From NCBI GenBank assembly GCA_910584045.1, contig CAJTYO010000039.1, positions 1-25,590 on the forward strand: 25,590 nucleotides of DNA. The letters run 5' to 3'. The notes under the pieces were generated by a model. That model did no database searches and was not told where the DNA came from. It worked only from the letters and a program-made list of their open reading frames with translations. Origin of the DNA: an uncultured Oscillospiraceae bacterium. GTDB lineage: Bacteria; Bacillota; Clostridia; Oscillospirales; Oscillospiraceae. Shown here piece after piece: positions 1-6,370 of this stretch. Position numbers and translations under genes: made by a program. Positions within the stretch are counted from its first letter, which is position 1; each line of letters begins with the position of its first letter.

Positions 1-119
1 GGATTTTTGACTTTCAAACTTTTTGAGTTATATTTTCTTGATTTCTTCGCATTTAAACAAAAACACCGCATTTTCATGCGGCGTTTTTGCTGTGCATCTT
101 TTTTATCAACACATTTTGG
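1..119 (-). repeat. tRNA-downstream repeat, copy 1 (inverted relative to 13362-13480)
   Basis: Read on the minus strand, this stretch begins at the CCA end of tRNA-Ser and continues to the window edge. It matches 13362-13480 on the plus strand at about 113 of 119 positions, with no gaps, by direct comparison. It contains a hairpin (about 58-90) with a T-rich right arm, so it also serves as the tRNA-Ser terminator. Because it reaches position 1, the true repeat may be longer. Seen directly; the function beyond termination is unknown. Confidence 0.85.
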
Positions 120-208
120 CGGAGATGGAGAGATTCGAACTCTCGATACCCTTATGGGGTATACACGATTTCCAATCGTGCGCGCTCGACCAGCTACGCG
201 ACATCTCC
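117..208 (-). tRNA. tRNA-Ser (anticodon GGA)
   Basis: Minus-strand cloverleaf with a 7-bp acceptor stem (GGAGATG with CATCTCC), discriminator G and an encoded CCA (117-119). The anticodon loop TTGGAAA sits on stem CGA/TCG extended by flanking pairs, giving anticodon GGA (plus-strand 171-173). A long variable arm (about 16 nt, with TACCCC/GGGGTA pairing), typical of serine tRNAs, and a T-loop GTTCGAATC are present. The length of 92 nt including CCA fits the family. It has its own promoter at 265-293 and its own downstream hairpin. Confidence 0.95.
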
Positions 209-264
209 ACATAGTCACCTGCTCCAATAGAGCACATAAAAATTTTCAACTGATAACGGGGTTT

Positions 265-293
265 ATTATACAAGCTTTTTCTCATAAAGTCAA
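265..293 (-). promoter_or_regulatory. Sigma-A promoter of tRNA-Ser
   Basis: On the minus strand: -35 TTGACT (288-293), 17-nt spacer, -10 TATAAT (265-270). Transcription would start near 258, about 50 nt before the mature tRNA 5' end at 208. This is near consensus, as expected for a stable RNA gene. Confidence 0.8.
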
Positions 294-342
294 GAGCCTT
301 TTCCCCAAAATCTAAAAATCTAAAAATTGGCAGCCATTACTA

Positions 343-397
343 TTAGTTTGCGGGGAACAAGCACAGATCAGCTTGTTCCCCGCAAGCTAATTTTTTT
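343..397 (+). terminator. Strong hairpin terminator before the prophage remnant
   Basis: A 19-nt left arm (343-361) pairs with 372-390 with a single G·U wobble around a 10-nt loop, followed by seven T (391-397). The orientation is plus-strand, yet no plus-strand gene precedes it in the window. It either ends transcription entering from the left or is a leader attenuator for the gene at 423, 25 nt downstream. Confidence 0.75.
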
Positions 398-422
398 ATG
401 CCTATTAGGAGGTGAAAAGGGT

Positions 423-752
423 ATGGCTAGTTATACATCCCGCACTTATGGGGAGAGAAGGACCATTCAAAGGCTTTGGGAAGATGGCGTCCAGGTGAAA
501 GAAATCGCGGACAAGCTGAATGCCCCATTATCCTCCATCTACTCGGAACTGCGGCGCGGTCAGGACGGGAGTCGCTTGCCGAACCGGCGGCTTTGCTACA
601 ATGCAGACCTTCTCTGGCCTGCCTGGGAGCAATCGACGAATTGGGTTGGCCGCTGGACCACGTTATCCATGCGGAGGTTTGGGCGACGGACACAATCCAT
701 GCGGACCTGCCTCCAATGGTGGAGTTTAAGGCAAAAGCTGACACCATTATAA
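423..752 (+). pseudogene. Phage-type helix-turn-helix protein, N-terminal remnant
   Basis: The ATG at 423 has an excellent ribosome-binding site (AGGAGGTG at 407-414). Residues 1-47 read as a helix-turn-helix of the HTH_38/IS30-like kind: the segment ERRTIQRLWEDG is followed by VKEIADKLN and SSIYSELRRG. Such small DNA-binding proteins occur in Firmicutes prophages. After about residue 60 (near 600) the frame turns into low-complexity Trp/Arg-rich sequence, while the neighbouring frame becomes readable as a different family. The gene therefore appears truncated by a deletion that joined it to the PAPS-reductase fragment. The 109-codon reading frame may still be translated, but its C-terminus is not authentic. 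Any DNA target is unknown. Confidence 0.55.
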
Positions 753-1069
753 AAGAGCGGTGGGGAATTGAAGTTGAACACATAACATCCGGAACAACAT
801 ATGACCAGCTTTTTCACAGGACAGTTACAAAACAGAGAAGAGGAAACGAAGATTGGACAGGAAAAATACGGGGATTTCCATTTATAAAAGGGCCGTGGTG
901 CAATAGAGACCTAAAAGTTATTGAACAACTGGCAGGAATTGTGAAAATGCAGGCGGATATTATCCAGAGACAGTCAGAGGCATTAGAGCAGGTACGGGCG
1001 GTTGCGACGCTGGAAGAAATGATCGAGCAGGCCGCCGAGGCGTGGAGGAATGTTACGGGAGAACTGTAG
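599..1069 (+). pseudogene. PAPS-reductase-family fragment fused to a phage coiled-coil tail protein fragment
   Basis: From about 599 the frame reads like the middle of a phage phosphoadenosine-phosphosulfate-reductase (adenine nucleotide alpha-hydrolase) protein. It has AEVWATDTIHADLPPMVEFK, then KERWGIEVEH, and near 880-915 the family-like segment GFPFIKGPWCNRDLK. The N-terminal P-loop (SGGKDS type) is missing, so it cannot be an active enzyme. After about 918 the sequence switches to a helical, coiled-coil stretch (EQLAGIVKMQADIIQRQSEA) like the small proteins found just before holins in Clostridial prophages. Two deletion junctions are therefore inferred, near 600 and near 918. The frame is open and could be expressed, but I read it as scar sequence. 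Family assignment is by eye. Confidence 0.5.
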
Positions 1070-1087
1070 ATTGCGAGGAAAACAGAT

Positions 1088-1345
1088 ATGGAAGTGACAA
1101 TCAGTGCAGACGGCATCATCAAACTTGCCGCGCTTCTGGCTGCCGTGGGGGCTATCGGCGGGCTGGTGGTGTGGTGCATCAAGTTTGTGGACCGGCAGAA
1201 GAAACAGGACCAGGAGCTGGCCGCCATCCGGCATGAGCAGACGCTCATCTGCTACGGCGTTTTGGCCTGTCTTAAGGGGCTGAAAGAGCAGGGCTGCAAC
1301 GGCCCTGTAACTGCCGCGCTGGACAAGATGGAGAAGTATTTGTGA
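1088..1345 (+). CDS. Small phage membrane protein (holin-like)
   Basis: 85 residues starting at the ATG at 1088, shortly after the preceding frame ends. It has one strongly hydrophobic segment (about residues 9-29, LAALLAAVGAIGGLVVW), a basic amphipathic stretch (KFVDRQKKQDQELAAIRHEQ) and a conserved-looking Cys-containing C-terminus ending EKYL. This layout of a single membrane span followed by a charged helix is usual for small proteins of the lysis region in Clostridial prophages. It lies directly before the lysis genes, which supports a holin or holin-accessory role. No enzymatic motif is visible. It appears intact, unlike its neighbours. Function is inferred from position and topology only. 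Confidence 0.6.
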   Translation: MEVTISADGIIKLAALLAAVGAIGGLVVWCIKFVDRQKKQDQELAAIRHEQTLICYGVLACLKGLKEQGCNGPVTAALDKMEKYL

Positions 1346-1382
1346 ACCAGGCAGCGCATGAAGTGGAAGAGTAGGTGCCGCC

Positions 1383-1508
1383 ATGAAAATTTTGATTGTC
1401 GCCGGGGCCGCCCTCCTCGTTGGGGTGGCCCTCGGCTACCTTTTGAACCTCCGCACCATCATCGTCCTGCGCAGGAGGGTACACACCCGCCGCGCAGGGA
1501 AGGGCTGA
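1383..1508 (+). CDS. 41-residue single-span membrane protein
   Basis: ATG at 1383 to TGA at 1506-1508. The product is one N-terminal transmembrane helix (ILIVAGAALLVGVALGYLL) followed by a strongly basic tail (RRRVHTRRAGKG), an N-out or spanin/holin-like layout. It lies between the holin-like gene and the endolysin remnant, so a role in phage lysis is plausible. The stop falls where the endolysin reading becomes recognisable in another frame, so the C-terminus may have been shortened by the same deletion that removed the endolysin start. It is short and has no recognisable family, hence moderate confidence. Confidence 0.45.
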   Translation: MKILIVAGAALLVGVALGYLLNLRTIIVLRRRVHTRRAGKG

Positions 1509-1510
1509 CT

Positions 1511-2101
1511 GACATCATCCCGACGGAGTGCGGGTGCCAGAAACATATCGAGCTTTTCAAAAAGCTGGGGAGCTGGCAGGAGAACGACGCCTATGTGCCG
1601 TCCCCCGGCGACTACATCTTCTACGACTGGCAGGACAGCGGCGTCGGCGACAACACGGGAGCGGCGGACCACGTCGGCATTGTGGAAAAGGTTGCTGGAA
1701 ACACCATCACGGTCATTGAGGGCAACTACTCCAATTCCGTGAAGCGGCGGACGCTGGCGGTCAATGGCCGGTATATCAGGGGCTACGGCGTGCCGAAGTA
1801 CGGCAGCACAACCGCTGCGGAAGCGGCAATCGACAAGCTGGCGAAGCTGGGGGTTATCAATTCCCCGGACTACTGGAAGCAGGCCGTGAAGAGCGGGGCG
1901 GTGAAGTACCTGGATGCGCTGCTGACCAAGGCGGCGGCGAAAATCACCAAGGCGGGGCCGCGCTCCGCCACGGCGGAAAGCGGCATCGGCGCTCTGGTGA
2001 TCGCCGGGGTGATTGACACGCCGGACTACTGGCGGGAGCACTATCGGGACTATCCCAGCCTGGGGGAGCTGCTGTGCGCCCTGGGCGGGGCGGTCAAATA
2101 A
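1511..2101 (+). pseudogene. CHAP-type phage endolysin, N-terminal half missing
   Basis: The readable part starts at CGCQKHIELFKKLGSW and continues through PSPGDYIFYDWQDS, then DHVGIVEKV and VIEGNYS. These are the C-terminal half of a CHAP (cysteine/histidine amidohydrolase-peptidase) domain with its catalytic His (ADHVG). The upstream part that should carry the catalytic Cys is absent, so amidase activity is unlikely. Downstream are two tandem ~40-residue repeats (LAKLGVINSPDYWK and VIAGVIDTPDYWRE, each ending in a Leu-rich helix), probably wall-binding modules. No authentic start remains; the in-frame ATG at 1358 would translate an out-of-frame copy of the small membrane gene. The TAA lies 18 nt before the holin start, so the original gene order is preserved. 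Confidence 0.75.
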
Positions 2102-2119
2102 TTTAGGGAGGAAACCATC

Positions 2120-2587
2120 ATGCAGGAACTTTTGAAGGACATTCTTTTTGCCGTTATCACGGCGGCGGTCCCTGTGCTGACTGCCTACCTCGTCGTGCTT
2201 ATCCGCAAGTTGGGTGAGAACGCGGCGGCGAACACCGAGAACGTCAAGGCCAAGGGCTACATCACGGAGACGGTGGAGGCCATTGACGCCGCTGTGGCCG
2301 CAACCAATCAGACCTACGTGGACGCGCTGAAAAATGCCGGGAAGTTTGATGCGGCGGCACAGAGGGAGGCGGCCAAAAAGGCGCTGGCGGCTTGCCTCCA
2401 GTCCATCAGCCCGGCGGCGCAGCGGTTCATTGAATCCGTGTACGGCGACATCCGGGAATACCTGACCACCAGGATTGAGGCGGAGGTGCGGAAGCAGAAG
2501 GGAGAAGCCGCGCTGTCGCTGTCCACGCCGGTGTTTGGCGAGCTGGTCAGAACCGTGGAAACCACGGTGGAGAAAACGGAAGAGTAA
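2120..2587 (+). CDS. Phage holin, LLH family
   Basis: 155 residues; the ATG at 2120 has GGGAGG about 9 nt upstream. One N-terminal membrane span (residues 5-29, LFAVITAAVPVLTAYLVVLI) is followed by a long, Ala-rich helical domain with charged heptads. This is the layout of LLH-family phage holins (Pfam Phage_holin_6_1 type), which permeabilise the membrane so that endolysin reaches the wall. Length and topology fit the family and I see no frameshift, so this is the best preserved gene of the prophage remnant. Its endolysin partner just upstream is broken, so host lysis is unlikely. The end of the gene is followed by a small hairpin (about 2590-2612, TTGTTGC/GCAACAA). Confidence 0.75.
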   Translation: MQELLKDILFAVITAAVPVLTAYLVVLIRKLGENAAANTENVKAKGYITETVEAIDAAVAATNQTYVDALKNAGKFDAAAQREAAKKALAACLQSISPAAQRFIESVYGDIREYLTTRIEAEVRKQKGEAALSLSTPVFGELVRTVETTVEKTEE

Positions 2588-2914
2588 GGTTGTTGCCCGC
2601 CTCCGCAACAAGACTCTTGTCCTCACCATCATGGACCGGAACCTGGATATGGAGGCCAATCTCTCAAGCCCTGCCGCCCGGGAACCCGCGGCAGACGTCT
2701 CGCAGGAGTATCTCGCCGTGGGGAGGCGGGCTATACGAACGAAGTCGAAAGCGTATCACACCCAAATTAAAAAGAAGAGTGTTTCATAATTTGCTCATAG
2801 TTTGTAATTTCGTCATAAGCCGAAAAAAGAAAAATCCCCCGCATATCTTTTGAAAAAAGCGGCACAACTATGGATACACAGCGCAGAAAACCCAACGAAC
2901 AGGAGAGAACTCGT
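2588..2914. other. Prophage-to-backbone transition, 327 bases
   Basis: This holds a 7-bp hairpin just after the holin, the small ORF at 2631-2789, then an AT-rich stretch (2780-2880) leading to lactate dehydrogenase. Possible weak promoters lie in the AT-rich part (TTGCTC about 2793, TTGAAA about 2849), but none is convincing. No Rex-type inverted repeat was found before the dehydrogenase. The composition change near 2770 probably marks the right edge of the prophage remnant. Confidence 0.4.
2631..2789 (+). CDS. Small orphan ORF at the prophage edge
   Basis: 52 codons from ATG at 2631. The frame is open further upstream, towards the holin end. The residues are polar and basic, with VSQEYLAVGRRAIRTKSKAY near the centre and a Lys-rich end. 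It has no membrane segment and no recognised domain, and the ATG lacks a good ribosome-binding site. The sequence has protein-like character (few rare residues, amphipathic), so it may be the C-terminal scrap of a larger phage or recombinase gene. I do not recognise it. Confidence 0.25.
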   Translation: MDRNLDMEANLSSPAAREPAADVSQEYLAVGRRAIRTKSKAYHTQIKKKSVS

Positions 2915-3889
2915 ATGTCTATTGATCCCAGAAAAGCGGCCATTGTGGGCTGCGGATTTGTGGGCGCGTCCATCGCCTTCCGATTTTTGCAGCAGGGGCT
3001 GTTCTCCCACATGGTTCTGCTGGACGCAGACCAGGCCAAGGCGGAGGGCGAGGCCATGGACCTGAGCGACGGCCTGCCCTACGGCGCGGCCATGGAGATT
3101 ACGGCAGGAGGCTATGACGACGCAGCGGACTGCGCCCTCATCGTCATAACCGCCGGGGCCAACCAGAAGCCAGGCGAAACCCGGCTGGATCTGATCGGCC
3201 GGAACATCAGCATCCTCCGCTCCATCTTGGAGGAGATCACTGCCCGAGATTTCCAGGGTATCCTCCTTATTGTCTCCAATCCAGTGGACGTGCTGACCTA
3301 TGCGGCCTGGAAGCTGTCCGGCTATCCCAGGGAGCGGGTCATCGGCTCTGGGACGGTGCTGGACACCGGGCGGCTCAAGCAGCTGCTGGGGGAGGAACTG
3401 GGGGTAGACAGCCGGAACATCCACGCCTTTATCGCCGGCGAGCACGGCGACAGCGAGCTGGCGGTGTGGAGCGAGGCCAACGTGTCAGGCCTGGCCCTGG
3501 AGGACTTCTGCCGCATCCGGGGACGAGCCTTGGGCCTGGCGGATATGGACCGGCTGTACAGGGAGGTCCGGGACAGCGCCTATGAAATCATCCGGCGCAA
3601 GGGCGTCACCTGCTACGGCATCGCCATGGCGGTGGGACGCATCGCGGCCTGTATCGTCAAGGACGAGCACGCCGTGCTGCCCATCTCGGTGGTGATGGAC
3701 GGCCAGTACGGCCTGAACGGTCTGGCTCTGAGCATCCCCTCCATCCTGGGTCGGCAGGGGCTGGAGGAGATTTTGGAGATCCCCCTCAGCCCTGAGGAGG
3801 ATCGGGCTCTCCAGGCCTCCGCCCGGCAGATGCAGGAGGCCATAGCCTCCCTGGACCTCCAGACGCGATCACTCAGCCTCAGCCGTTGA
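2915..3889 (+). CDS. ldh: L-lactate dehydrogenase
   Basis: 324 residues. It reduces pyruvate to L-lactate with NADH in the cytoplasm, regenerating NAD+ in fermentation. It has the Rossmann motif GCGFVGAS (residues 12-19) and an acidic residue near 35 for NAD binding. The substrate loop GANQKPGETRLDL carries Gln at the position that separates lactate from malate dehydrogenases; next come SNPVDVLTYA and the active-site GEHGD with His177. The start at 2915 is chosen because AGGAGA (2901-2906) precedes it; an in-frame ATG at 2870 would add 15 polar residues before the usual N-terminus. It is transcribed alone and its 3' end overlaps the convergent acyltransferase gene by 11 bases. Length is normal for the family. 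Confidence 0.93.
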   Translation: MSIDPRKAAIVGCGFVGASIAFRFLQQGLFSHMVLLDADQAKAEGEAMDLSDGLPYGAAMEITAGGYDDAADCALIVITAGANQKPGETRLDLIGRNISILRSILEEITARDFQGILLIVSNPVDVLTYAAWKLSGYPRERVIGSGTVLDTGRLKQLLGEELGVDSRNIHAFIAGEHGDSELAVWSEANVSGLALEDFCRIRGRALGLADMDRLYREVRDSAYEIIRRKGVTCYGIAMAVGRIAACIVKDEHAVLPISVVMDGQYGLNGLALSIPSILGRQGLEEILEIPLSPEEDRALQASARQMQEAIASLDLQTRSLSLSR

Positions 3890-4535
3890 TCTCCCGGCGC
3901 AGGGTCTCCCTGACCCGGACCAGCTCCTCCCTCCACTCCCTGGCGCGGTCGAAGCGGACCGGTGCGCCGGCGGATATGTGCCGGGCGGCGGCGTCCGTGC
4001 GCAGGGGGACAAAGTCCAGCGGCATGTCCGATACGCGCCGCCAGAAACGCTCGATGAGCAGGAAGCCGTCGTACACCTCCCCGATGCCTGCCGAGCTGTC
4101 GGTGTAATCCACATCGGGAAAAAGCAGGATGCTCTCCCCGGCCTGTAGAGCGGCGGTGGTCTCCCGGAAGGTGGCGGCGATCCGCACCGTGCCCCGGTAG
4201 ACGGGAATGGCACCCATAGAGTGCATCAACGCGCTGACGAAGCCGGAGGCCGCCCAGGCGGCGGCCTCCGCCAGGGGGCCCGGCATCCCGAAGCGCCGTG
4301 AGAAGGTGTAATTCCTGTATTGCTTCCGGCACATCTCCCGGTCCAGAAATACATGGAATACCCAGGTACGGCAGGCAAAGGGCAGCCAGCACAGAGTGGT
4401 CAGCGGCCCGGCCAAATCGCTGTGGCTGCATACATATACGGTGGGTCCGGCGGGACGGGGTACGTCGGCGGTCCAGCGGCCAATGGCCAGACGGACGAAA
4501 AAGCGGCTGAAATAGAACAGCTTACCCCGCTCCAT
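3879..4535 (-). CDS. PlsC-like acyltransferase (divergent)
   Basis: 218 residues from ATG at 4535, preceded by GGAGGGAG. The order of blocks resembles glycerolphosphate / lysophosphatidic-acid acyltransferases: VYVCSHSDLAGPL at the NHX4D position, then AIPVYRGTVR and LLFPDVDYTD where FPEG is usual. The canonical catalytic spacing H-X4-D is not met (HSD instead) and FPEG is replaced, so activity or substrate may differ. It starts 14 bases inside the end of the upstream GT2-GtrA gene, so the two are translationally coupled and probably act on the same lipid or lipid-linked glycan at the membrane. The family call is by motif order only. Confidence 0.6.
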   Translation of the reverse strand: MERGKLFYFSRFFVRLAIGRWTADVPRPAGPTVYVCSHSDLAGPLTTLCWLPFACRTWVFHVFLDREMCRKQYRNYTFSRRFGMPGPLAEAAAWAASGFVSALMHSMGAIPVYRGTVRIAATFRETTAALQAGESILLFPDVDYTDSSAGIGEVYDGFLLIERFWRRVSDMPLDFVPLRTDAAARHISAGAPVRFDRAREWREELVRVRETLRREING

Positions 4536-5625
4536 GGGCTCCCTCCTCCCGAAAAACCCAATGCATCTGGATCTGATAGCTGCACAGGGCAAGAATCACG
4601 TCCCCCAGCGCCTTGTTTACCGTGGGCCAGATCCCCGGCAGCAGCCAGTTCAGCGCCAGCAGCAACAGGTACGAGCACAGCAGCTGACCTCCCCAAAGGC
4701 AGTAATACCGCAGCAGCGCCGCCCCGCCAGAGCTCCCAAAGACGTACCGCCGATTTAGGGTGTAGTTCAGGGCGGAGGACAGGGCGCGGGCCGACATGGT
4801 GGACCACCAGTAGCAGGCCAGCTCCGACAGCGGCCGGAAAATCACGGCGCTGCACAGCCAGAAGGTCAGCACATCCGCCGCTGCCGACAGCGCCGAGGAG
4901 GCCGTGTACCATCCCAGGCCGGAGACCAGGCTGACGGTCACCCGCCAGGTGTCCCGTACGGGGTGGAGATGGGTGCCGGCGTTGTTATTATAATAGATGG
5001 TGTGTATGGGTACCTGACACAGTTCCACCCGCTCCCGTGCGGCCCGGATGAGCATGTTCATCTCGTACTCGTACCGCTCCCCCTTAATGCCGCGGCACCA
5101 GTCCAGCAGATCCCAAGGAATCCCCCTCAGCCCAGTCTGGGTATCCCGCAGCCGGGGACCGTACAGGGTGCGGAAGGCCCAGCTGGTCAGGCGGTTGCCT
5201 GCCTTCGACTTGGCGGGCACCTGCGGCAGGGTCAGATCCCGTACCCCCAGGACCAGCCGCCCTCCCTCCTCCAGGGCTGCCTGGCCCACGGCGATGACGT
5301 CCTCCACACTGTGCTGGCCGTCGGCGTCCGCCGTGACGGCGGCGCAGCCGGCCCACCGGGACTGGCTGGCGATGCAGGCGAATGCGTCCCGCAGGGCCCG
5401 CCCCTTGCCCATGTTTCGCTCATGACGCAGAACGGTGCAGCCCGGCAGCGCCTCCAGCGCCTGGAAAGTCGGGCAGCAGCTCTCCGCGCTGCCGTCGTCC
5501 ACCGCGATTACCTGCTCTGCTCCCTGCTCCAGCAGTGCGGCGGCATAGGCCGGCAGCGCCTCATCCGGGTCCAGTGCCGGAATAACCACGATGCACCGGC
5601 GCAGCGGTCCTGTTTTTTCGTCCAT
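4522..5625 (-). CDS. GT2 glycosyltransferase fused to a GtrA-like membrane domain
   Basis: 367 residues. Residues 1-220 are a family-2 glycosyltransferase of the dolichyl/polyprenyl-phosphate sugar synthase type: VVIPALDPDE, AVDDGSAE, RNMGKGRALRDAF, the metal-binding VTADADGQHS, and DTQTGLRGIP. Residues about 235-360 are a GtrA-like domain with four hydrophobic segments and the typical NYTLNRRYVF motif. Such fusions move a sugar from a nucleotide donor to polyprenyl phosphate and help translocate it for envelope glycan decoration. The start at 5625 (MDEKTGP) has GGGAG about 10 nt upstream; an ATG at 5643 is the alternative. It is the first gene of a two-gene operon with the acyltransferase. 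Two GC-rich palindromes lie upstream. Confidence 0.85.
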   Translation of the reverse strand: MDEKTGPLRRCIVVIPALDPDEALPAYAAALLEQGAEQVIAVDDGSAESCCPTFQALEALPGCTVLRHERNMGKGRALRDAFACIASQSRWAGCAAVTADADGQHSVEDVIAVGQAALEEGGRLVLGVRDLTLPQVPAKSKAGNRLTSWAFRTLYGPRLRDTQTGLRGIPWDLLDWCRGIKGERYEYEMNMLIRAARERVELCQVPIHTIYYNNNAGTHLHPVRDTWRVTVSLVSGLGWYTASSALSAAADVLTFWLCSAVIFRPLSELACYWWSTMSARALSSALNYTLNRRYVFGSSGGAALLRYYCLWGGQLLCSYLLLLALNWLLPGIWPTVNKALGDVILALCSYQIQMHWVFREEGAHGAG

Positions 5626-5646
5626 AAAAATACACGCTCCCATCCG

Positions 5647-5700
5647 GCCCCCATGGGGGCGAAGAATCAAGGGCTCTCACGGGGCGGTGGGCCCACCGCC
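5647..5700. promoter_or_regulatory. Two perfect GC-rich palindromes upstream of the GT2 gene
   Basis: A 14-bp perfect palindrome at 5647-5660 (GCCCCCATGGGGGC) and an 18-bp perfect palindrome at 5683-5700 (GGCGGTGGGCCCACCGCC) lie 22-75 bp before the GT2 start. They could be operator sites or leader hairpins of the minus-strand operon. The exact symmetry is seen directly; any protein partner is unknown. Confidence 0.45.
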
Positions 5701-5926
5701 GTCAATACCCTTCTGTACTACGCATACTAATACACTTCTTTTAAGTTCAGGATAGAACAATTTTTAAGAATTTCTTACGGTTTGGAAAACTCTTCCTTCG
5801 GAAGCTCTGGTATATCGTACCAAAAAGCGGCGGCGGGGTCAATCGGTACAAAAGGGAGAAAACCGTCTGAAAAGGTCGAACCTCCGGCCGGACGTCGATT
5901 TCCACGCTGCCGGTTCAGGTTCTCCC
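5701..5926. other. Intergenic region between divergent transcription units
   Basis: No gene seen. It contains a 13-bp AT-rich palindrome (5765-5777), a small inverted repeat TGGTA/TACCA (5808-5822) and the probable promoter of the minus-strand GT2 operon, for which I cannot choose a convincing -35/-10 pair. Confidence 0.4.
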
Positions 5927-5954
5927 TTGCCAAACGAGAAAAATATGGTACAAT
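5927..5954 (+). promoter_or_regulatory. Sigma-A promoter of the 76-residue protein gene
   Basis: -35 TTGCCA (5927-5932), 16-nt spacer, -10 TACAAT (5949-5954). This leaves a short leader of about 35 nt before the ATG at 5997, which contains the ribosome-binding site GTAGGAGAA. Confidence 0.65.
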
Positions 5955-5996
5955 GGGACTGCTCACGCAAAATTCACCGAAATGTAGGAGAACAAA

Positions 5997-6227
5997 ATGG
6001 AACTGAACATCGACATTAAAGCCAAGATTGACGAAATTGTCAAGAGACTGCAGGCGGACCCCGCCATGCTCAAGGATTTCCAGAGCGACCCCATCCGGAC
6101 CCTGGAGAAGATGATCGGCATTGATCTGCCGGAGGAGCAGCTCCAGCCGTTGGCGGCCGGGATCAAGGCGAAGCTGGGCGCCTCCCAGCTGGGCAGTGCG
6201 CTGGACGGGCTGAAAAAGCTGTTTTGA
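5997..6227 (+). CDS. Small conserved-looking acidic/helical protein (76 residues)
   Basis: ATG at 5997 with AGGAG upstream. The sequence is highly helical: KAKIDEIVKRLQADPAMLKD, then FQSDPIRTLEKMIGIDLPEE and a C-terminal GSALDGLKKLF. It has no Cys, no signal peptide and no membrane span, so a cytoplasmic location is likely. The block 'aspartate-proline, Leu-Glu-x-hydrophobic-Gly-Ile-Asp-Leu-Pro' loosely resembles Nif11/nitrile-hydratase-type leader peptides, but no core peptide, Gly-Gly cleavage site or modifying enzymes are nearby, so I do not call it a RiPP precursor. It is monocistronic, with its own promoter and a strong terminator at 6234-6267. Function unknown. Confidence 0.7.
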   Translation: MELNIDIKAKIDEIVKRLQADPAMLKDFQSDPIRTLEKMIGIDLPEEQLQPLAAGIKAKLGASQLGSALDGLKKLF

Positions 6228-6233
6228 CGGATC

Positions 6234-6267
6234 GGGCGGCGCGGAACTTTCCCGCCGCCCGCTTTTC
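6234..6267 (+). terminator. Intrinsic terminator after the 76-residue protein gene
   Basis: Stem GGGCGGC (6234-6240) with GCCGCCC (6254-6260) followed by a T-rich run (6262-6267). It starts 7 nt after the stop codon. Confidence 0.85.
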
Positions 6268-6284
6268 TCTGCAGGATAAGAAAA

Positions 6285-6342
6285 TCTTAATAAGGTCTTA
6301 AAATGCCCGCTCCTATCTTTTGGAGCGCATATATGCTACAAT
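6285..6342 (+). promoter_or_regulatory. Promoter region with tandem TCTTAA repeats (probable autoregulatory site)
   Basis: Two direct copies of TCTTAA at 6285-6290 and 6296-6301 are exactly 11 bp apart, the phasing used by OmpR-family dimers on one face of DNA. A -10 element TACAAT lies at 6337-6342; the -35 is weak, as in activated promoters. The repeats sit about 40-60 bp before the likely start of transcription. Activation by the response regulator encoded just downstream is inferred. Confidence 0.5.
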
Positions 6343-6370
6343 ATCTCCTAAAAGGAGGGGAGAACCGCGT

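Noticed and set aside
1436..2659. A 407-codon minus-strand open frame
   Set aside because: It is Arg/Pro/His-rich antisense of the endolysin and holin genes, which have clear family motifs and ribosome-binding sites.
5997..6227. RiPP precursor (Nif11-like leader)
   Set aside because: No core peptide, cleavage motif or modifying enzyme nearby; only a weak leader-like block.
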